From contig JAUIRK010000731.1 in the NCBI GenBank assembly GCA_030549495.1, forward strand, positions 62,001 through 126,000: a DNA stretch of 64,000 nt. The letters run 5' to 3'. Source of the DNA: Nectonema munidae (lineage: Eukaryota > Nematomorpha > Nectonematoida > Nectonematidae). Of this stretch, positions 1 to 11,315 are shown piece by piece (within the stretch, counting starts at the first letter, position 1; each line of letters starts with the position of its first letter). The notes under the pieces are model-generated. The model saw only the letters and a list, made by a program, of their open reading frames with translations, was not told the origin of the DNA and searched no databases. The translations under genes and the position numbers were made by a program.

Positions 1-116
1 TGCAGCATCTAATCAAAGATAGAGATAAAACAATAAACTTTATAAATACCATTTCATTTTTTGTTGAATTCATTGTTTTTTCAATAGACCTACTGTTCAC
101 GACACTCACGTTCAAA

Positions 117-1681
117 ATGTCTGGCAAATGTTTAAAACGAAAACGTAATGTTCTGCCTTTAGACGACAAAGTACAGATTTTGAAAAGACTTGATTCTGGT
201 GCGGTAGCTGCACGTTTAGCTGAAAAAATATGGTGTCGGGCGATCCACAATCACTGACATTAAAAATCAAAGAGCTAAACTTGGAGAGTTTACTGCTTCT
301 CAACCAAACAAAAAAACAGTGCACTAGAAAGACAATGTTTGTAGGAAACAACCAAAAGATGGAAGATGCTTTGTACGCATGGTTCACTCAAGAGCGGGCT
401 AAAGGTACACCTATCACTGGCCCGATCTTGATTGAGAAAGCACTATTCTTCCACAGACAACTCAACGGCGACAACCGCACTTTCAAGGCATCACAAGGAT
501 GGCTGAGAGATTCAAGAACAGGTATGGCATTCGACAACTCGATATTGTTGGCGAATGTTTATCTGCTGACACATCACAGGTTGACAACTTCCGACACACT
601 ACCCTGACAGCACTGATGAATCAACACGATTTGGGTCAGGAGCAGATTAATGCAGACGAGAAGGGTTTATTCTGGCGTTGTGTTCCGAACAAAATCTTAG
701 TCTCAGCTGCAGAAAAATCTGCTCCTGGTCTCAAACAATTAAAAGAAGGTCTGACCATACTTCTTGGAACCAATGCAACTGCAACGCACAAACTGACACC
801 ACTATTTATCAGGGAGTCGGCCAACCCCCGATGTTTGAAACACGTCAACAGAAAAAACTTACCAGTGAAGTATCAATCCCAATCCAAAGCTCTCTTCAAA
901 GCATGGTTTTTCAACGACTTTGTGCCATCTGTACGACGACATCTACGCAGACAACACCTATCACAACGCACACTTTGACAACTGCCCTCCCACCCAAACA
1001 CACAAACAGTTCAAACAGCAGACGGGAACTTCAAATGTCTATTCCTTCCACCAAACGCCACATCAATTCTACAGCCTATGGATGGAGGGATCATCGCCAC
1101 TTTCAAAAAGCACTACAGAAAACAACTTCTTCGACGCTTAATCTACGACCAGTCGTCGCCAGACAGCAGCCTATTCGACTTGCAAAGAGCTCTCAACATT
1201 AAAGATGCCATAAACATTATCGACTCTGCATGGACATCTGTCAAACCAGAAACCATACACAAAGTTTGGCAGAAAACCATATTCACTCAAAGACAACCCG
1301 CTACAGACAGTGATAATGAAGACGATGTGCCTTTCAGCAACCTACTTACTAAGACAAATGCCTGGACAAGACAACATAAACAGCAACGATATCTCAAAAT
1401 GCTGCGACATTGAGAGAGACATCACCGCTTGCCAAGAACTCACTGTCCAAGAGATCATACACAGCGTCACAGGAAATGCCCCACCAGAACCTGAGTCAGA
1501 CGACAAACACTCTATACCAACCAATGCTCAAGCCGTAGATATTATGGACCAATCATTGTGTTGGTTAGAGGCCGATGACGACTCGATCCGATGCACCCCA
1601 GTGTTCTTCAATTGTTACGAGAGAAAGCAGCATGAAAAAGACTGTCAAATCTTAAACCTCAATCTATTAAGACATTTTTAA
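117..1681 (+). mobile_element. Decayed jerky/Tigger-like (pogo clade) DNA transposon, transposase remnant
   Basis: A transposase of the CENP-B/jerky type can be followed from the ATG at 117 through several frames. The N-terminal part (117-236) is a basic CENP-B-like helix-turn-helix segment. A second DNA-binding part around 360-520 contains FKASQGWL. The DDE catalytic domain begins with NADEKGLFWR at 649-678, followed by DNCPP near 976 and PPNATS/QPMDGG at about 1043-1088. The C-terminal tail is acidic and runs to the stop at 1681. At least four frame changes (near 236, 310, 510 and 975) and internal stops make it non-functional. The 5' terminal repeat is outside or too close to the window edge to see, and I found no clear 3' terminal repeat. 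Family assignment is by motif order and is firm; the exact subfamily is not. Confidence 0.88.
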
Positions 1682-3514
1682 AACCTGTACAATAAGTTGT
1701 ATCTTTATGCATGTACTTTTGAATGATTTGCTCGAATATATTAAATAAATCTTGTATAAAAAGTTATTTTTCGGTGGTCAGAGAAACACTGTTTCGAGCC
1801 ACAGATGATTGTTTACACAAGTAAGTGACAATTAACATGTATATTGTCTATTGTTTAGACTGGGACAATTGGGTGTTCGAATTTTCCGTTCAAGAGACTC
1901 GGGCTTAGGCCCACGTTCTGTGGCTGTGCCTTGGTCCGAACAAATAGCTTGTTCGGTTACGTGAGGTTGTACATAAAAAATTATTTTTTAATATTAAAAA
2001 ATACGACTCTTACTTTTTATTAAATAAAAAAAAAAGATAAAAACATTAAATTTTTATACATTTGAATTATAAATTAGAATCTATAAAAAGAATACTAAAT
2101 TTAAGTCACAAAATGTAGATATAATTTAATTGTTATATCGTTAGTGGGATGGGTTTCGTAGGTGTGGAATATTTATAATTATTCATATTACTTTTTTTCT
2201 TCTCTTAACTTGGAGTGAAATACAATCCTAACCCAAAAAAAGAAATTAATGCAATCGTGATGGTGATGGTGAGTTTGACAAAGCGTTGTGAGGGAGGGCA
2301 TTGCGAGTCGCAAACAACGAATTTGTCCATTTGCCTCTAACTCGCATTTGTCTTTCTTTAGACTGGAGAGTAGAGAAAACATAACAATTGTCATATCAAC
2401 AAAAGTGTGCTCCTTTGGCAAATCTGCTGTTGAAAAGTTTGAAGTAAGGCAACATCTCTGATATTCGTTGAAAACATCTCCGTTTTGTAGATGCATTGAG
2501 AAGGCGTCTAATTACGTGCTTCGTTAGGTGAGTGCTGCTTGTTTAGTTGGTTCGTTTAAGTGCGTTATTCAGTTGTTTGTTCATTATTATTTTTTCGATT
2601 AGGCACTTGGTTCAGCAGTTGTAGGCTTTCATTGTTTTAATTGCTCACTTAAATAATTAAAATACTTTTCAAGTTTATTAACTCCTTGAATTTAGTTTTT
2701 GTCACTGTATTCAATCAAATTCCACTATTCAACAGATATTAAAATTATCTGCACATGCGAAAAACTGCCAATTATCGGTTTGGGGCTAAGTTTGACAACC
2801 GCTGGCATTTTCACACTTTGGACTTATAGTTAGAATTTTCAACTGTTCATTTTTATTTTTTGTTTGATGTGTAAAAATTGAATATAAAATCAATTAAAGA
2901 TAGATACTTAAACCTAATATATATATTATATATACGTATACCAATTTCAGGTTTGAGTTTTTAATTTGATTTGTGAAAAATGATGTGTATAATTACGTGA
3001 TACAATAGTTTTCACATAATGCGTCTACTTTAGAAGCGCGTATTCATTTGAAAATTTACTTTCTGTATCAAAGTTTCTCTAAATCTAAAGTAAAACTAAC
3101 TACCTTTTTCGACGTAATGTAAAACTGGACAAGAATTTCCACTTTTTTCAATCTATTTTGGGACTGACTAAAAGCGCTTCTGTTCAGATGAGTTCGGTCT
3201 TAATTTTTAAATTTCGGTTTTCCTTGCTTTAAAAAAGTATAGACTCAGTCCTATTCTGTTCTGATATTGAGAGGACTAAACTGGCTCGAACCGCACTCTG
3301 GACAGATCTACTACGCCTTATTTTTTCGGGGACCGCGCTCCCTGGGTAATTAAAAATGTGATAGGTTTAACCGCTCTATAAAAGATGCTTCCTGTGTGAA
3401 GGCGTGACAAAATTGCAATCCTTAATTGCAAATGCATATTCTGACTTCATTTGAAAATATTTAGACTGAGTATCCAAGATTCGAAGCCGGAAGATTCCTG
3501 TACCGCATTTTCAG
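1682..3514. other. Intergenic or intronic AT-rich stretch, no gene recognised
   Basis: The stretch is AT-rich and broken by stops. It may include the 3' flank of the transposon above (1860-1960 is locally GC-richer). If gene A has upstream exons in the window they would be here. A GTGAGT donor-like site follows GTTAG at about 2525, but no convincing coding sequence precedes it. Confidence 0.4.
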
Positions 3515-3617
3515 ATCTCCTTTGTGCGAGTACGTGATAAACTTCATCCGCAAGTTGATCATCCTTCCTGAGAAGTACATGATGAATTCCGTCCTCGAAA
3601 ACTTCACTCTCCTACAG
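3515..3617 (+). CDS. Gene A, internal coding exon (conserved protein, not identified)
   Basis: The exon is framed by a good acceptor (pyrimidine-rich tract ending in TTTTCAG at 3514) and a consensus donor (CTACAG|GTACGT after 3617). One base completes a codon from an upstream exon, then 34 codons follow, including [13 protein letters not shown] and [16 protein letters not shown]. The exon is clearly GC-richer than its flanks and ends in phase 0, matching the phase-0 start of the exon at 6033. Joined, the two give a smooth sequence of globular character. I do not recognise the family. The open frame continues past the donor to 3719, but that part reads like intron. Confidence 0.72.
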
Positions 3618-6032
3618 GTACGTGATGAACGCACTAAACATTCACTAACGTTTGAGCACACCTTCTTTAACTGCACTGCCATGCCTTGCCTAACCCAATC
3701 AAAACTTTCCATTTCATAGAAACTTTATCTAGAACAGGATTTGTACAACTGTCATGGAAGCTCGCTTCATGTTTTCTTCGATAAGTCATTCCCTAAGAAT
3801 GTATATTAGACTGGACATATAACTGAAGGTGGGTGCCTGAAAAGGTACTTATTATTATGCACCCCGGTTGTGGAGTCAGGGTCGAAGTTGGCGGAGTCGC
3901 ACGTTTTGAGAAGGAGTTCACTTTTCTTCAGATTCCTTATTCAAAAATTAGTATTCTACTTCTAAAATGGACACAAATAAAATGTTCCAAAAATGGAACG
4001 TCGGCATCTACGGAAATAATATTTAAAATAAAAAATTTATTCGAAAAAAGATTAGCATTTGTGATGAAAAGGAAAGCACTTTTCATGGAAGCGTTTACTA
4101 CAACCTTCGCACCATTTTTTGTATTTTTCTTACACACGTAACATCTTCCTGGACATCTTCCGTCCATATAAAATAACATCATTTGAAATAGAAGCACTTA
4201 GTCCATCTTTACGTTTTCTAAAATTCTCTATTCCAACTTTTATAGAAACTAAAGGTATTTGCTTCCTAAATTCTATATAGGACCATGCCTTTTTCGGTGC
4301 CGTTCATAATTCCGAAAAACAAAATTCCGAATATCAAAATCCAGAATTTTAAATCTCGAAAGTGAAAATCGCGAATGTCAAAAACCAGAATGTGAGTATT
4401 TACGTATTTTAATAGTATTGATAAACATTATTAAGATAAATGATTTAGAGGTTCGAGATTTAACCATTCAGGATTTTGACATTCGTGAATGTGACTTGTT
4501 ATACGCGTTTTTATCGTTTCAATAGCCGTCAAGTCTCCTGGGAGCAACGACATCCATATTCAACCCGTTAGAAAACAAATTGCACAACCATTTTTGATCT
4601 ATAAAGGTAAAGGTAGCGTGGGGTGTTTTCATCGAGAAAGCACAATTGCGCCGCTTGTATCGGACTATGAGAAAGTAGACTTGATGCGAGATCGAACACA
4701 AGACCTTGAGTTATCGAAACCCAGTACTTAACCAACCTTGCTCATGCCCCTATATAAAAGATCTTCGAGTAGTCTATTATAGTAAATCTACTGCAGCCAT
4801 GTTGGCGTTATATAAAAAAATAAGTTTTGAAACGGGAACACTTATCCTTTTTTGTCTTGAAGAACGCGCAGTCGTTTGAAAAAGGATTAGCTCCAATCCA
4901 ATTCGAAATCGCAGTAACTATATTATCATCGTTCCATCGTACTAACACCACTTTTCCATCTCCACAATAAACAAATTCTCCTTTTTTTTATTTTTAAAAC
5001 TTTTTACAGATAGAAGATATTTCTTTGTTCTATTATCTCTCATTGTTCTCATCAATTTAAATCCTATGCTTGACAATATAAAATAAGATGATATGATCAT
5101 AAGTGTCAAAATAAAGAGGGTGATTTTCTGGTTTATTTATAACTGAAATCAAACTTTTAACAACCCTTGTTCCAAGTGGAAGATTTGTTTATTTTTATTA
5201 TCATCTTAGGCACCTGTATAAATTTCGATTGGAAAAGGGTGCCCATCAGGAGTTCACATCATCCAAATCTTGTACGTAAAACATTTAGCAGGTATGATGT
5301 AAGGTACCATCTCCCTATTGTACTCAAGTCATTAGAAAAAACTCACAATACAAAAAAAGTGAAAACGTCCATCAGAAGTATTTTATATGTTTATCAGAAC
5401 TACACTTGTGATAGCAGCTAAATAATTTATATAATCTACAGCAAGTATTTGAATAGGAGTTTTATCAACGCAAAAGTAAACTTTTCCAGCAAATTACTAT
5501 TTTTGAAATATTGCATTACATTTTCAAACGTACCATAGTTTTTTTTCGATGAAATATCTTCCATTTTGTTTTTTGGAAAATTTTTACTTGTATTAAAACT
5601 GTCTTCATCATCTAAAATAAAAAATTCATTTATCTCTCTTTAGTTATTTTAATAAAAAGCTGTTTTTACAACTCACAAGAAAATGGCTAAAGAGCTAATG
5701 AACTTAAAGAATGAACTCTTTATAGCACAACTCCTTTAATCTTTTTGTTTATTTTCTTCATCGGAAAAAATAGGAAAATATATCTTTTGTCTTTTTAGTA
5801 GCGCCTTTTAAGAAGTATTTCTCACTCTTAATAATAATGGGCTGCTCTTAGTCAATGTATGGCCAAATTTTAAGCCGAACGGTTAGACCAAAACTTTTAA
5901 AAGAGAAAAAGAATTGTAATTGGTATGTGCTGCTAGCTGTTAAGCCTGGAATAAAGAATGCAGCTCCTCATAGGAAGCTGAAGCAACGCGCAGGTCACTT
6001 TGTGCTCACGTGTCTTTGTTTCTTTGTTTCAG
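3618..6032 (+). other. Gene A last intron (2.4 kb)
   Basis: Begins GTACGT and ends in a strong polypyrimidine tract followed by TTTCAG. It holds a small inverted repeat (4324-4490) and AT-rich sequence. An open stretch at 5167-5421 has a faint likeness to a LINE C-terminus but was not strong enough to call. Confidence 0.65.
4324..4490. repeat. Short inverted repeat, MITE-like
   Basis: The left arm (about 4324-4360: ATTCCGAATATCAAAATCC and onward to CTCGAAA) is mirrored by the right arm (about 4450-4490, TTCGAGATTTAA to TTTTGACATTCG) with a few mismatches. The spacer is about 90 bp. No target duplication was recognised. Confidence 0.55.
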
Positions 6033-6209
6033 GTGATAAAGAAGCGTGATACGAACGAGCTCCTGCTGTGCATCGCGTACGCCTTCGAGGTGTCTTTGAA
6101 TGACGAGGGGGTGCAGCATCACGTCTTCAGGCTGAAGCGCGCGGACGCCGTCTGCGATGACGAAGAAGACTGCGACAGCGGCGTCGAGCCACACAACGAC
6201 GTGGAGTAG
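6033..6209 (+). CDS. Gene A, terminal coding exon
   Basis: Starts after TTTGTTTCAG and is read in phase 0: VIKKRDTNELLLCIAYAFEV leads to GVQHHVFRLKR and an acidic C-terminus ending PHNDVE before TAG. The exon is strikingly GC-rich (many C/G third positions) in AT-rich surroundings, as are the exons of the other two host genes here. It contributes 58 residues. Joined with 3515-3617 it gives 92 residues of C-terminal sequence. The alternating hydrophobic strand pattern followed by a charged disordered tail suggests the last strands of a beta-rich domain; that is inference. An AATAAA lies about 210 bp downstream. The protein family is not identified. Confidence 0.8.
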   Translation: MIKKRDTNELLLCIAYAFEVSLNDEGVQHHVFRLKRADAVCDDEEDCDSGVEPHNDVE

Positions 6210-6421
6210 ACACGCTCCTACCCAGCGCATCCGTCCAACCAACCCTCCGTCCTTCACCCACGTTTTCCTCATTTTATTGCTCGTGTATTAAGACCCACTC
6301 TTCCTAGTCCAAGAAAGAAGAAGAGCAAACACAAAGGAAACCGCGTATCAAATACATACTTAATTATATCTGTACTTTTTCTTGAAAAATTCTTTCTACT
6401 GTTTTTACTTGCCATTTTTAA

Positions 6422-6427
6422 AATAAA
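6422..6427 (+). terminator. Likely polyadenylation signal of gene A
   Basis: AATAAA about 210 bp after the stop codon of gene A, the first canonical hexamer on that strand downstream of the coding end. Confidence 0.5.
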
Positions 6428-7338
6428 TTTTTAAACATATCGCTTTCTTCACTGCTCTCACATTCACCTCTTTTTCTATCTACATTTACGATCACTAATT
6501 TCTATGAAAATACGAAAAAACGATTCTTCAAACATGTGATGGCCAGAGACTAATTTATAACCGGGCTACTAAATGCTAATATATTATTCCATTTATATTC
6601 GTTTAAATTTTATTTAAAATGTGATTCTTTACAGGTATAGAATAAACAGAAATATTCTATATTATTTGATGCTAATAAATTTCTATTCTTTATAATCATT
6701 TTCACAAGAGAAAAAGAACGTTCAAGTGATGAAATATACTAAGAAAATTTTCAAGAAATTCCATAAAAAGTTGAAGGTGAAATTTTCTGAATTCAAGTTC
6801 CATATCATTAGTTATTCTATATTCTTGATTTCTTTTGCCAAAAATGTACTTTGACATAATATGAAACCTATTGAGTATATAAAAAAAATTTTTTTTCGTA
6901 TTATAACACTTATATTTTTTTAATCAAATTACATACAATTAAACTTTGCACATCGGAACGTGGAGTTTACTCACAAAAAAATAAAGCAATTTCTCTACAT
7001 AAAAATATATTACAAAATAACATGTCGATTTAATTTCAGTAACCAGCTATCAAATTTAACCATTGTATAAATAATTACGCTTTTCAAATTTACAAAGTGA
7101 GTAAATTTTATTATTACTGGTATAGGAATAGGATTAACGCCATCTAGATTCAAGTTAAACGTTATCCTTATTTTTTCATGAAATTATGCATGAGATAGAA
7201 ATGTATATTTTAATCATTTTTGTTGGAAAAAACTTTTTTTAGTTGAAATTTTTGTTTTGTTCTCATGTTTTTTTTAATTTTATCTCGGTTTGAGTCTGTT
7301 TTGTACTTTTTTTTATACAAAAAAAGCTTATAACCTAA
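6428..7338. other. Intergenic AT-rich sequence
   Basis: No open frame, splice-bounded exon or repeat that I could support; low-complexity A/T tracts throughout. Confidence 0.5.
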
Positions 7339-7340
7339 TA

Positions 7341-9261
7341 CAGTAGAATCTCGCTACTATGCCCCCTCGGTACTATGCCACTCTCGCTACTATGCCACTT
7401 TCACTCGGTCCGGACAAAATTCAGTAGAAAATAATCTTACTATGCCACCACCTAATCTCGCTATTATGCCACTATTTATTTGTGTGTTGCGTTTTTTAAT
7501 TATATTTCTCAACTTTTTTTACAAAATTAATGAATATATTTTTTTAGATTTATTGTTTTTATTTGCGTAAAAAATTAACATGTCAGATATAAAACGCAAG
7601 CGAACCGATTTCACTCTAAAGCAGAAAAAAGAAATTATTGATGCCGAAAAAAATGAGCCTAATCAGTCCAAGCTGGCCAGAGAAATAAGCAAGAAATGGG
7701 GTATTGAAGTGAAGAGAACTACGGTAAAAAGCATTCTCAGCAAAAAGGATGCAATCGAGGCTGCAATCAAAACTGGATTTTCATCGAAACGCGTTAAGTT
7801 GACGCAGGCTCACGATCCAAATCTCGATGAAGGGGTGCTCATGTGGCTGAAGCAAGCGAGAGGACACAATCTGCCTGTCAGTGGAAGTCTGGTCAAAGAA
7901 AAGGCAATGAAACTGGCCGAGATAATGCACATTCCGGGATTCATGGCAAGCGACGGTTGGCTGGACAATTTCAAAAAGCGTCACGGCATTACTTTTAAAA
8001 CAATACAAGGAGAAGCAGGAGCGGTAAATTTGCAATCTCTTTTTGAGTGGCAACAACAGGTTCTCCGACCTTTGCTTGCACAATTTTCTGCAGAAGACGT
8101 CTTCAATCTAGACGAAACTGGACTCTTCTTGCAGCTGCTACCAAACAAGACCATGGCTTTCAGAGGAGAGCGGTGCACTGGAGGTAAAAAAGTAAGCAAA
8201 GACGCACTCTTCTGGTTGGAGCAAACATGAGCGGCAACGAAAAGCTTCCTCTTCTGGTGATTGGCAATTCAAAGAAACCGCGTGCCTTCAAAAACAAAAA
8301 AATTCCGGTGACATACAAGGCAAATTCGAAAGCGTGGATGACGGCGGAGCTCTTCGAAGAAACATTGCGTGAGTGGAACGAGCGACTCGTCAAGCAGGGA
8401 CGCAAAGTGCTGCTTTGTCTCGATAACTTCTGTGGCCACCCATCTGATCTCCAGTTCGACAATATAAAGCTGCTATTTTTTCCTCCTAACACAACATCAA
8501 TCTCGCAACCAATGGATCAGGGGTTATAGAGCTCAAACGCCACTACAAGAAACTTTTGCTCTCTCGCAGGCTTGAAGCCATAGACGAGGAAAGAGAGTTT
8601 AAGTTCACGTTGCTTGATGCTCTACACGTTGCCCGGTATGCTTGGGAGCAGGTTAACAAATCGGTCATCAAAAACTGTTTTGTAAAAGCTAAGTTTGTGG
8701 AAGAAGAAATGGATCAGATTGAGCCAAAAGATGAAGAGTTGCTCGAGATTTGAAATGCTTTGCCTACTGAGGAAAAGATGCACAATAACGAGGAGATTGA
8801 GCTAACTGACTTTCTCAATGTTGACGAGCGTCTCGCAACTAGTGGCTCTCTTCTGCTAGAGGAGATTGCTGAGGAAGTGCTGAAAAGCAAGGAACAAATT
8901 GAAAGCGAAGACGACAAGGAAACTATTGAAGAGGAAGTGGTTCAATTCCAAGAAGCCCAAAGAGCGTGGAGCACTGTTCGAAAATTTATGCAGCATTGTA
9001 GCGTAAAGCTCAAAGTGATGCAAGCGTGCGATTGTTTAGATCAAGCTTGAGATCCGCCATATGAAAATGCGTCAGACAACCATTTTTGAGAGCTTTGGAA
9101 TAGGACACAAATATATAAAAAAATAAAACTGTTTTTTAATAAATGTGATTTTATTTGAAAAAATAAGGCTATTTTTACAAAACCCTCGCTACTATGCCAC
9201 TCTCGCTACTATGCCACTTTTGGTCGGCCCCGAAGGGTGGCATAATAGCGAGATTTTACTG
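7341..9261 (+). mobile_element. Tigger/pogo-type DNA transposon with both terminal repeats and TA target duplication
   Basis: The ends are inverted: CAGTAGAATCTCGCTACTAT at 7341 and its near-complement ending TTTTACTG at 9261. Both sit next to TA (7339-7340 and 9262-9263), the target of Tc1/mariner-type elements. Inside each end the motif CTCGCTACTATGCCAC is repeated (four or five times on the left, three on the right), which looks like an array of transposase binding sites. The element is 1921 bp. It carries one transposase gene (next entry) and has few breaks, so it is younger than the other Tigger copies in the window. Confidence 0.95.
7580..9049 (+). pseudogene. Tigger/pogo transposase, nearly intact
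   Basis: Residues 1-60 form a CENP-B N-terminal helix-turn-helix (LAREISKKWGIEVKRTTVK). Residues about 80-140 are a second CENP-B-type HTH with GWLDNFKKRHGI at 126-137. The DDE domain carries LDETGLF at 177-183 and CLDNFCGH at about 8415-8438, then PPNTTS and QPMDQG before 8525. A glutamate-rich tail (8760-9000) follows. Compared with an uninterrupted frame I see two frameshifts (about 8205-8225 and at 8520-8530) and one stop at 8751. Length, about 490 residues, is usual for Tigger. The ATG at 7580 is preceded by AT-rich sequence inside the element and starts a basic N-terminus as expected. Confidence 0.93.
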
Positions 9262-9436
9262 TAATTAGTTTATTGAAATCTATAAATTATTATATATCTT
9301 CGTGACTAATATAAGAAAATAGATATAAAATTTTTTGAACATTTATGACATTAAATTTTGGAATGTACTTTACATATTGATTTTTTACAGTTATGGATTT
9401 CCTTGTACTCCGTGACTTACAACTTTTATCTTAACC

Positions 9437-9800
9437 CTAACCTCTTGATGATGTCTTAGAGTTGGAATGTGAAAAGGAAAAAGATTTATGGCTATAAGCT
9501 GCCAAACCTTCTTTTATAACAGGACGAATCATTGCATTTGAAGTTTTTAATTTGATCGATTCTTCTGATAAAGTTAAATCCAAGTTCATAAAAAAAATAG
9601 TTTTTACGTCCTTTTTATTAACACAAGGAAACTGAGAAGGTGAATTGAATGATGAAAGAATTATGAGTAACAATATCTAGAACATTTATGAAAATTCCGA
9701 TGATCCATCTACAAGGTTTGTAGCATAACGTGTCTCTAATCATCCTGTTGAGTATATCAACACCTGATTTAAATTTATTGTATTCCATTACATAGTGTTA
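9437..9800 (-). mobile_element. piggyBac transposase remnant (C-terminal part)
   Basis: Reading the minus strand from about 9800, a frame gives FKSGVDILNRMIRDT, followed by WIIGIFINVLDIVTHNSF. These match the piggyBac segment with the pattern GVD..D.M, then a W..A.F.N.LD block. A second open piece, 9673-9437, continues with a lysine-rich segment and a serine-rich tail. Only this C-terminal part remains, in more than one frame, and no terminal repeats were found. Confidence 0.6.
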
Positions 9801-9971
9801 CAAAAATTCGAAATTTTTTTCTTTGAAAAACTTTTTTGTTTTTTTTATAGACTGATATGTGCTGATTCAGAAATTACGCGATTTTTTGCATTGATATAAC
9901 TTTTTGGAAAATTTTTGCATATTTGTGTTAATACTATATGTATAGTAGGATAAGGAAAACTCCATTGTGTA

Positions 9972-10208
9972 TACAGTGAATAATGTAAAAATCAAAGTTT
10001 TTAACTTTTATTTGGTACTAAAAGGAGTAGTATTGTAGCAAATATTTCAACAGACTCAATCTGTCTTCAGTGCGTTAAAAATGAGTTTGTCACTCTTTTT
10101 AACGCACTGAAGAAGACAGATTGAGTCTGTTGAAATATTTGCTACAATACTACTCCTTTTAGTACCAAATAAAAGTTAAAAACTTTGATTTTTACATTAT
10201 TCACTATA
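9972..10208. repeat. Foldback (palindromic) element, two ~110-bp arms
   Basis: The left arm, from ACAGTGAATAATG through GCAAATATTTCAACAG to AACGCACTGAAG, is repeated in reverse complement with almost no mismatch. The spacer is about 14 bp (around ATGAGTTTGTCAC). The right arm has three extra bases at one point (GAAGAAGAC versus GAAGAC). The transcript would be one long hairpin. This near-perfect pairing indicates a recent origin or copy correction. Confidence 0.9.
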
Positions 10209-11315
10209 TATATAATATTTTTATGTGTTAATTTATATACAGTGATGCTTTCCTAATCCGACACTTTTTAATTTCATGTATATATGACTAACCTATATAG
10301 ATTATTTTTTAATCCGACTTATCAAAATTTTTTAGATTTAATATTATAGATTATTATAATTATTTAAATTATTAATATTTTTAGATTTATATTTAGTCTA
10401 TAATTTTATTATAGATTCTATTAATTATACTAATTACAAAACATAAAATTACAACAAATATTTGAGATTTGTTTAAAATAATTTTGTTTGCAAAATTTTC
10501 TAAATTTTATAATGGTAGAGGCTTTTTAAATTTTAAAGTGTTTTTTTAACATGTCTAAACGCTCTCGAACAGAAATTAATGGAGTTATTAAAAAAGAAGT
10601 TTGTTAGTTTAAGCGAAAATACACAAAGGCAAGTCAGAAAGAAATTTCTAATCACATACACTCTTTTTGGAATTTCAATTGCAAGAAATACAATTTCAAA
10701 CATAATAAAAAAATCTGAATTTTGGTGTAATTTGTCAAAAAATGAACAAGTTTTTAAACGAAATAAAGCGGACATGAATTAAAACTAGAATCTGCTTTAT
10801 ACATCTGGTAAAGATGTTAGTTCCAAAGGTGCTATTATCAACCATGAAATTTTGATTGAAAAAGCTAAAAGTTTTGGAGAAAAAACTGAACTTTAAGTCT
10901 GCTCAAATTTTCAATATTCTCGAGGATGGATAGCATGCTTTAAGCATCGATACGGTATAAAAAAGTTTAATATTCATGGAGAATCTAGTAGTATGTTTTT
11001 TAATTTAACAATTTTAGATCAATATTTTATACTTTAAACTTTTAAGGCTCTAATCTTGGTAATGTTGAGAAATGCAAACTTGATTTTTTGAATTCATTAA
11101 AAAATTTTAAACTCAGAGATATTTATAATCTAGGCCAAACAGCTTTTTTATAAACTAAAGCCAAATAGTACTTTAGCTACATCCATTGTCAAGGGAAGCA
11201 AAAAATCAAAAGATAGAATAACGCTTGCTTTTTGCTGTAATGCAACAGGATGTGATAAACTGAAACCAATTTTGATCTCCAAAGCTAGAAAACCACTTTG
11301 TTTTTCTAAAGGTTA

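Noticed and set aside
3522-3719. Open frame 3522-3719 as a complete small gene
   Set aside because: It lacks an ATG at the start and runs through a consensus donor; the exon reading 3515-3617 fits better.
5167-5421. LINE C-terminus in gene A intron
   Set aside because: Only a faint pattern likeness; no reverse transcriptase nearby and no diagnostic motif.
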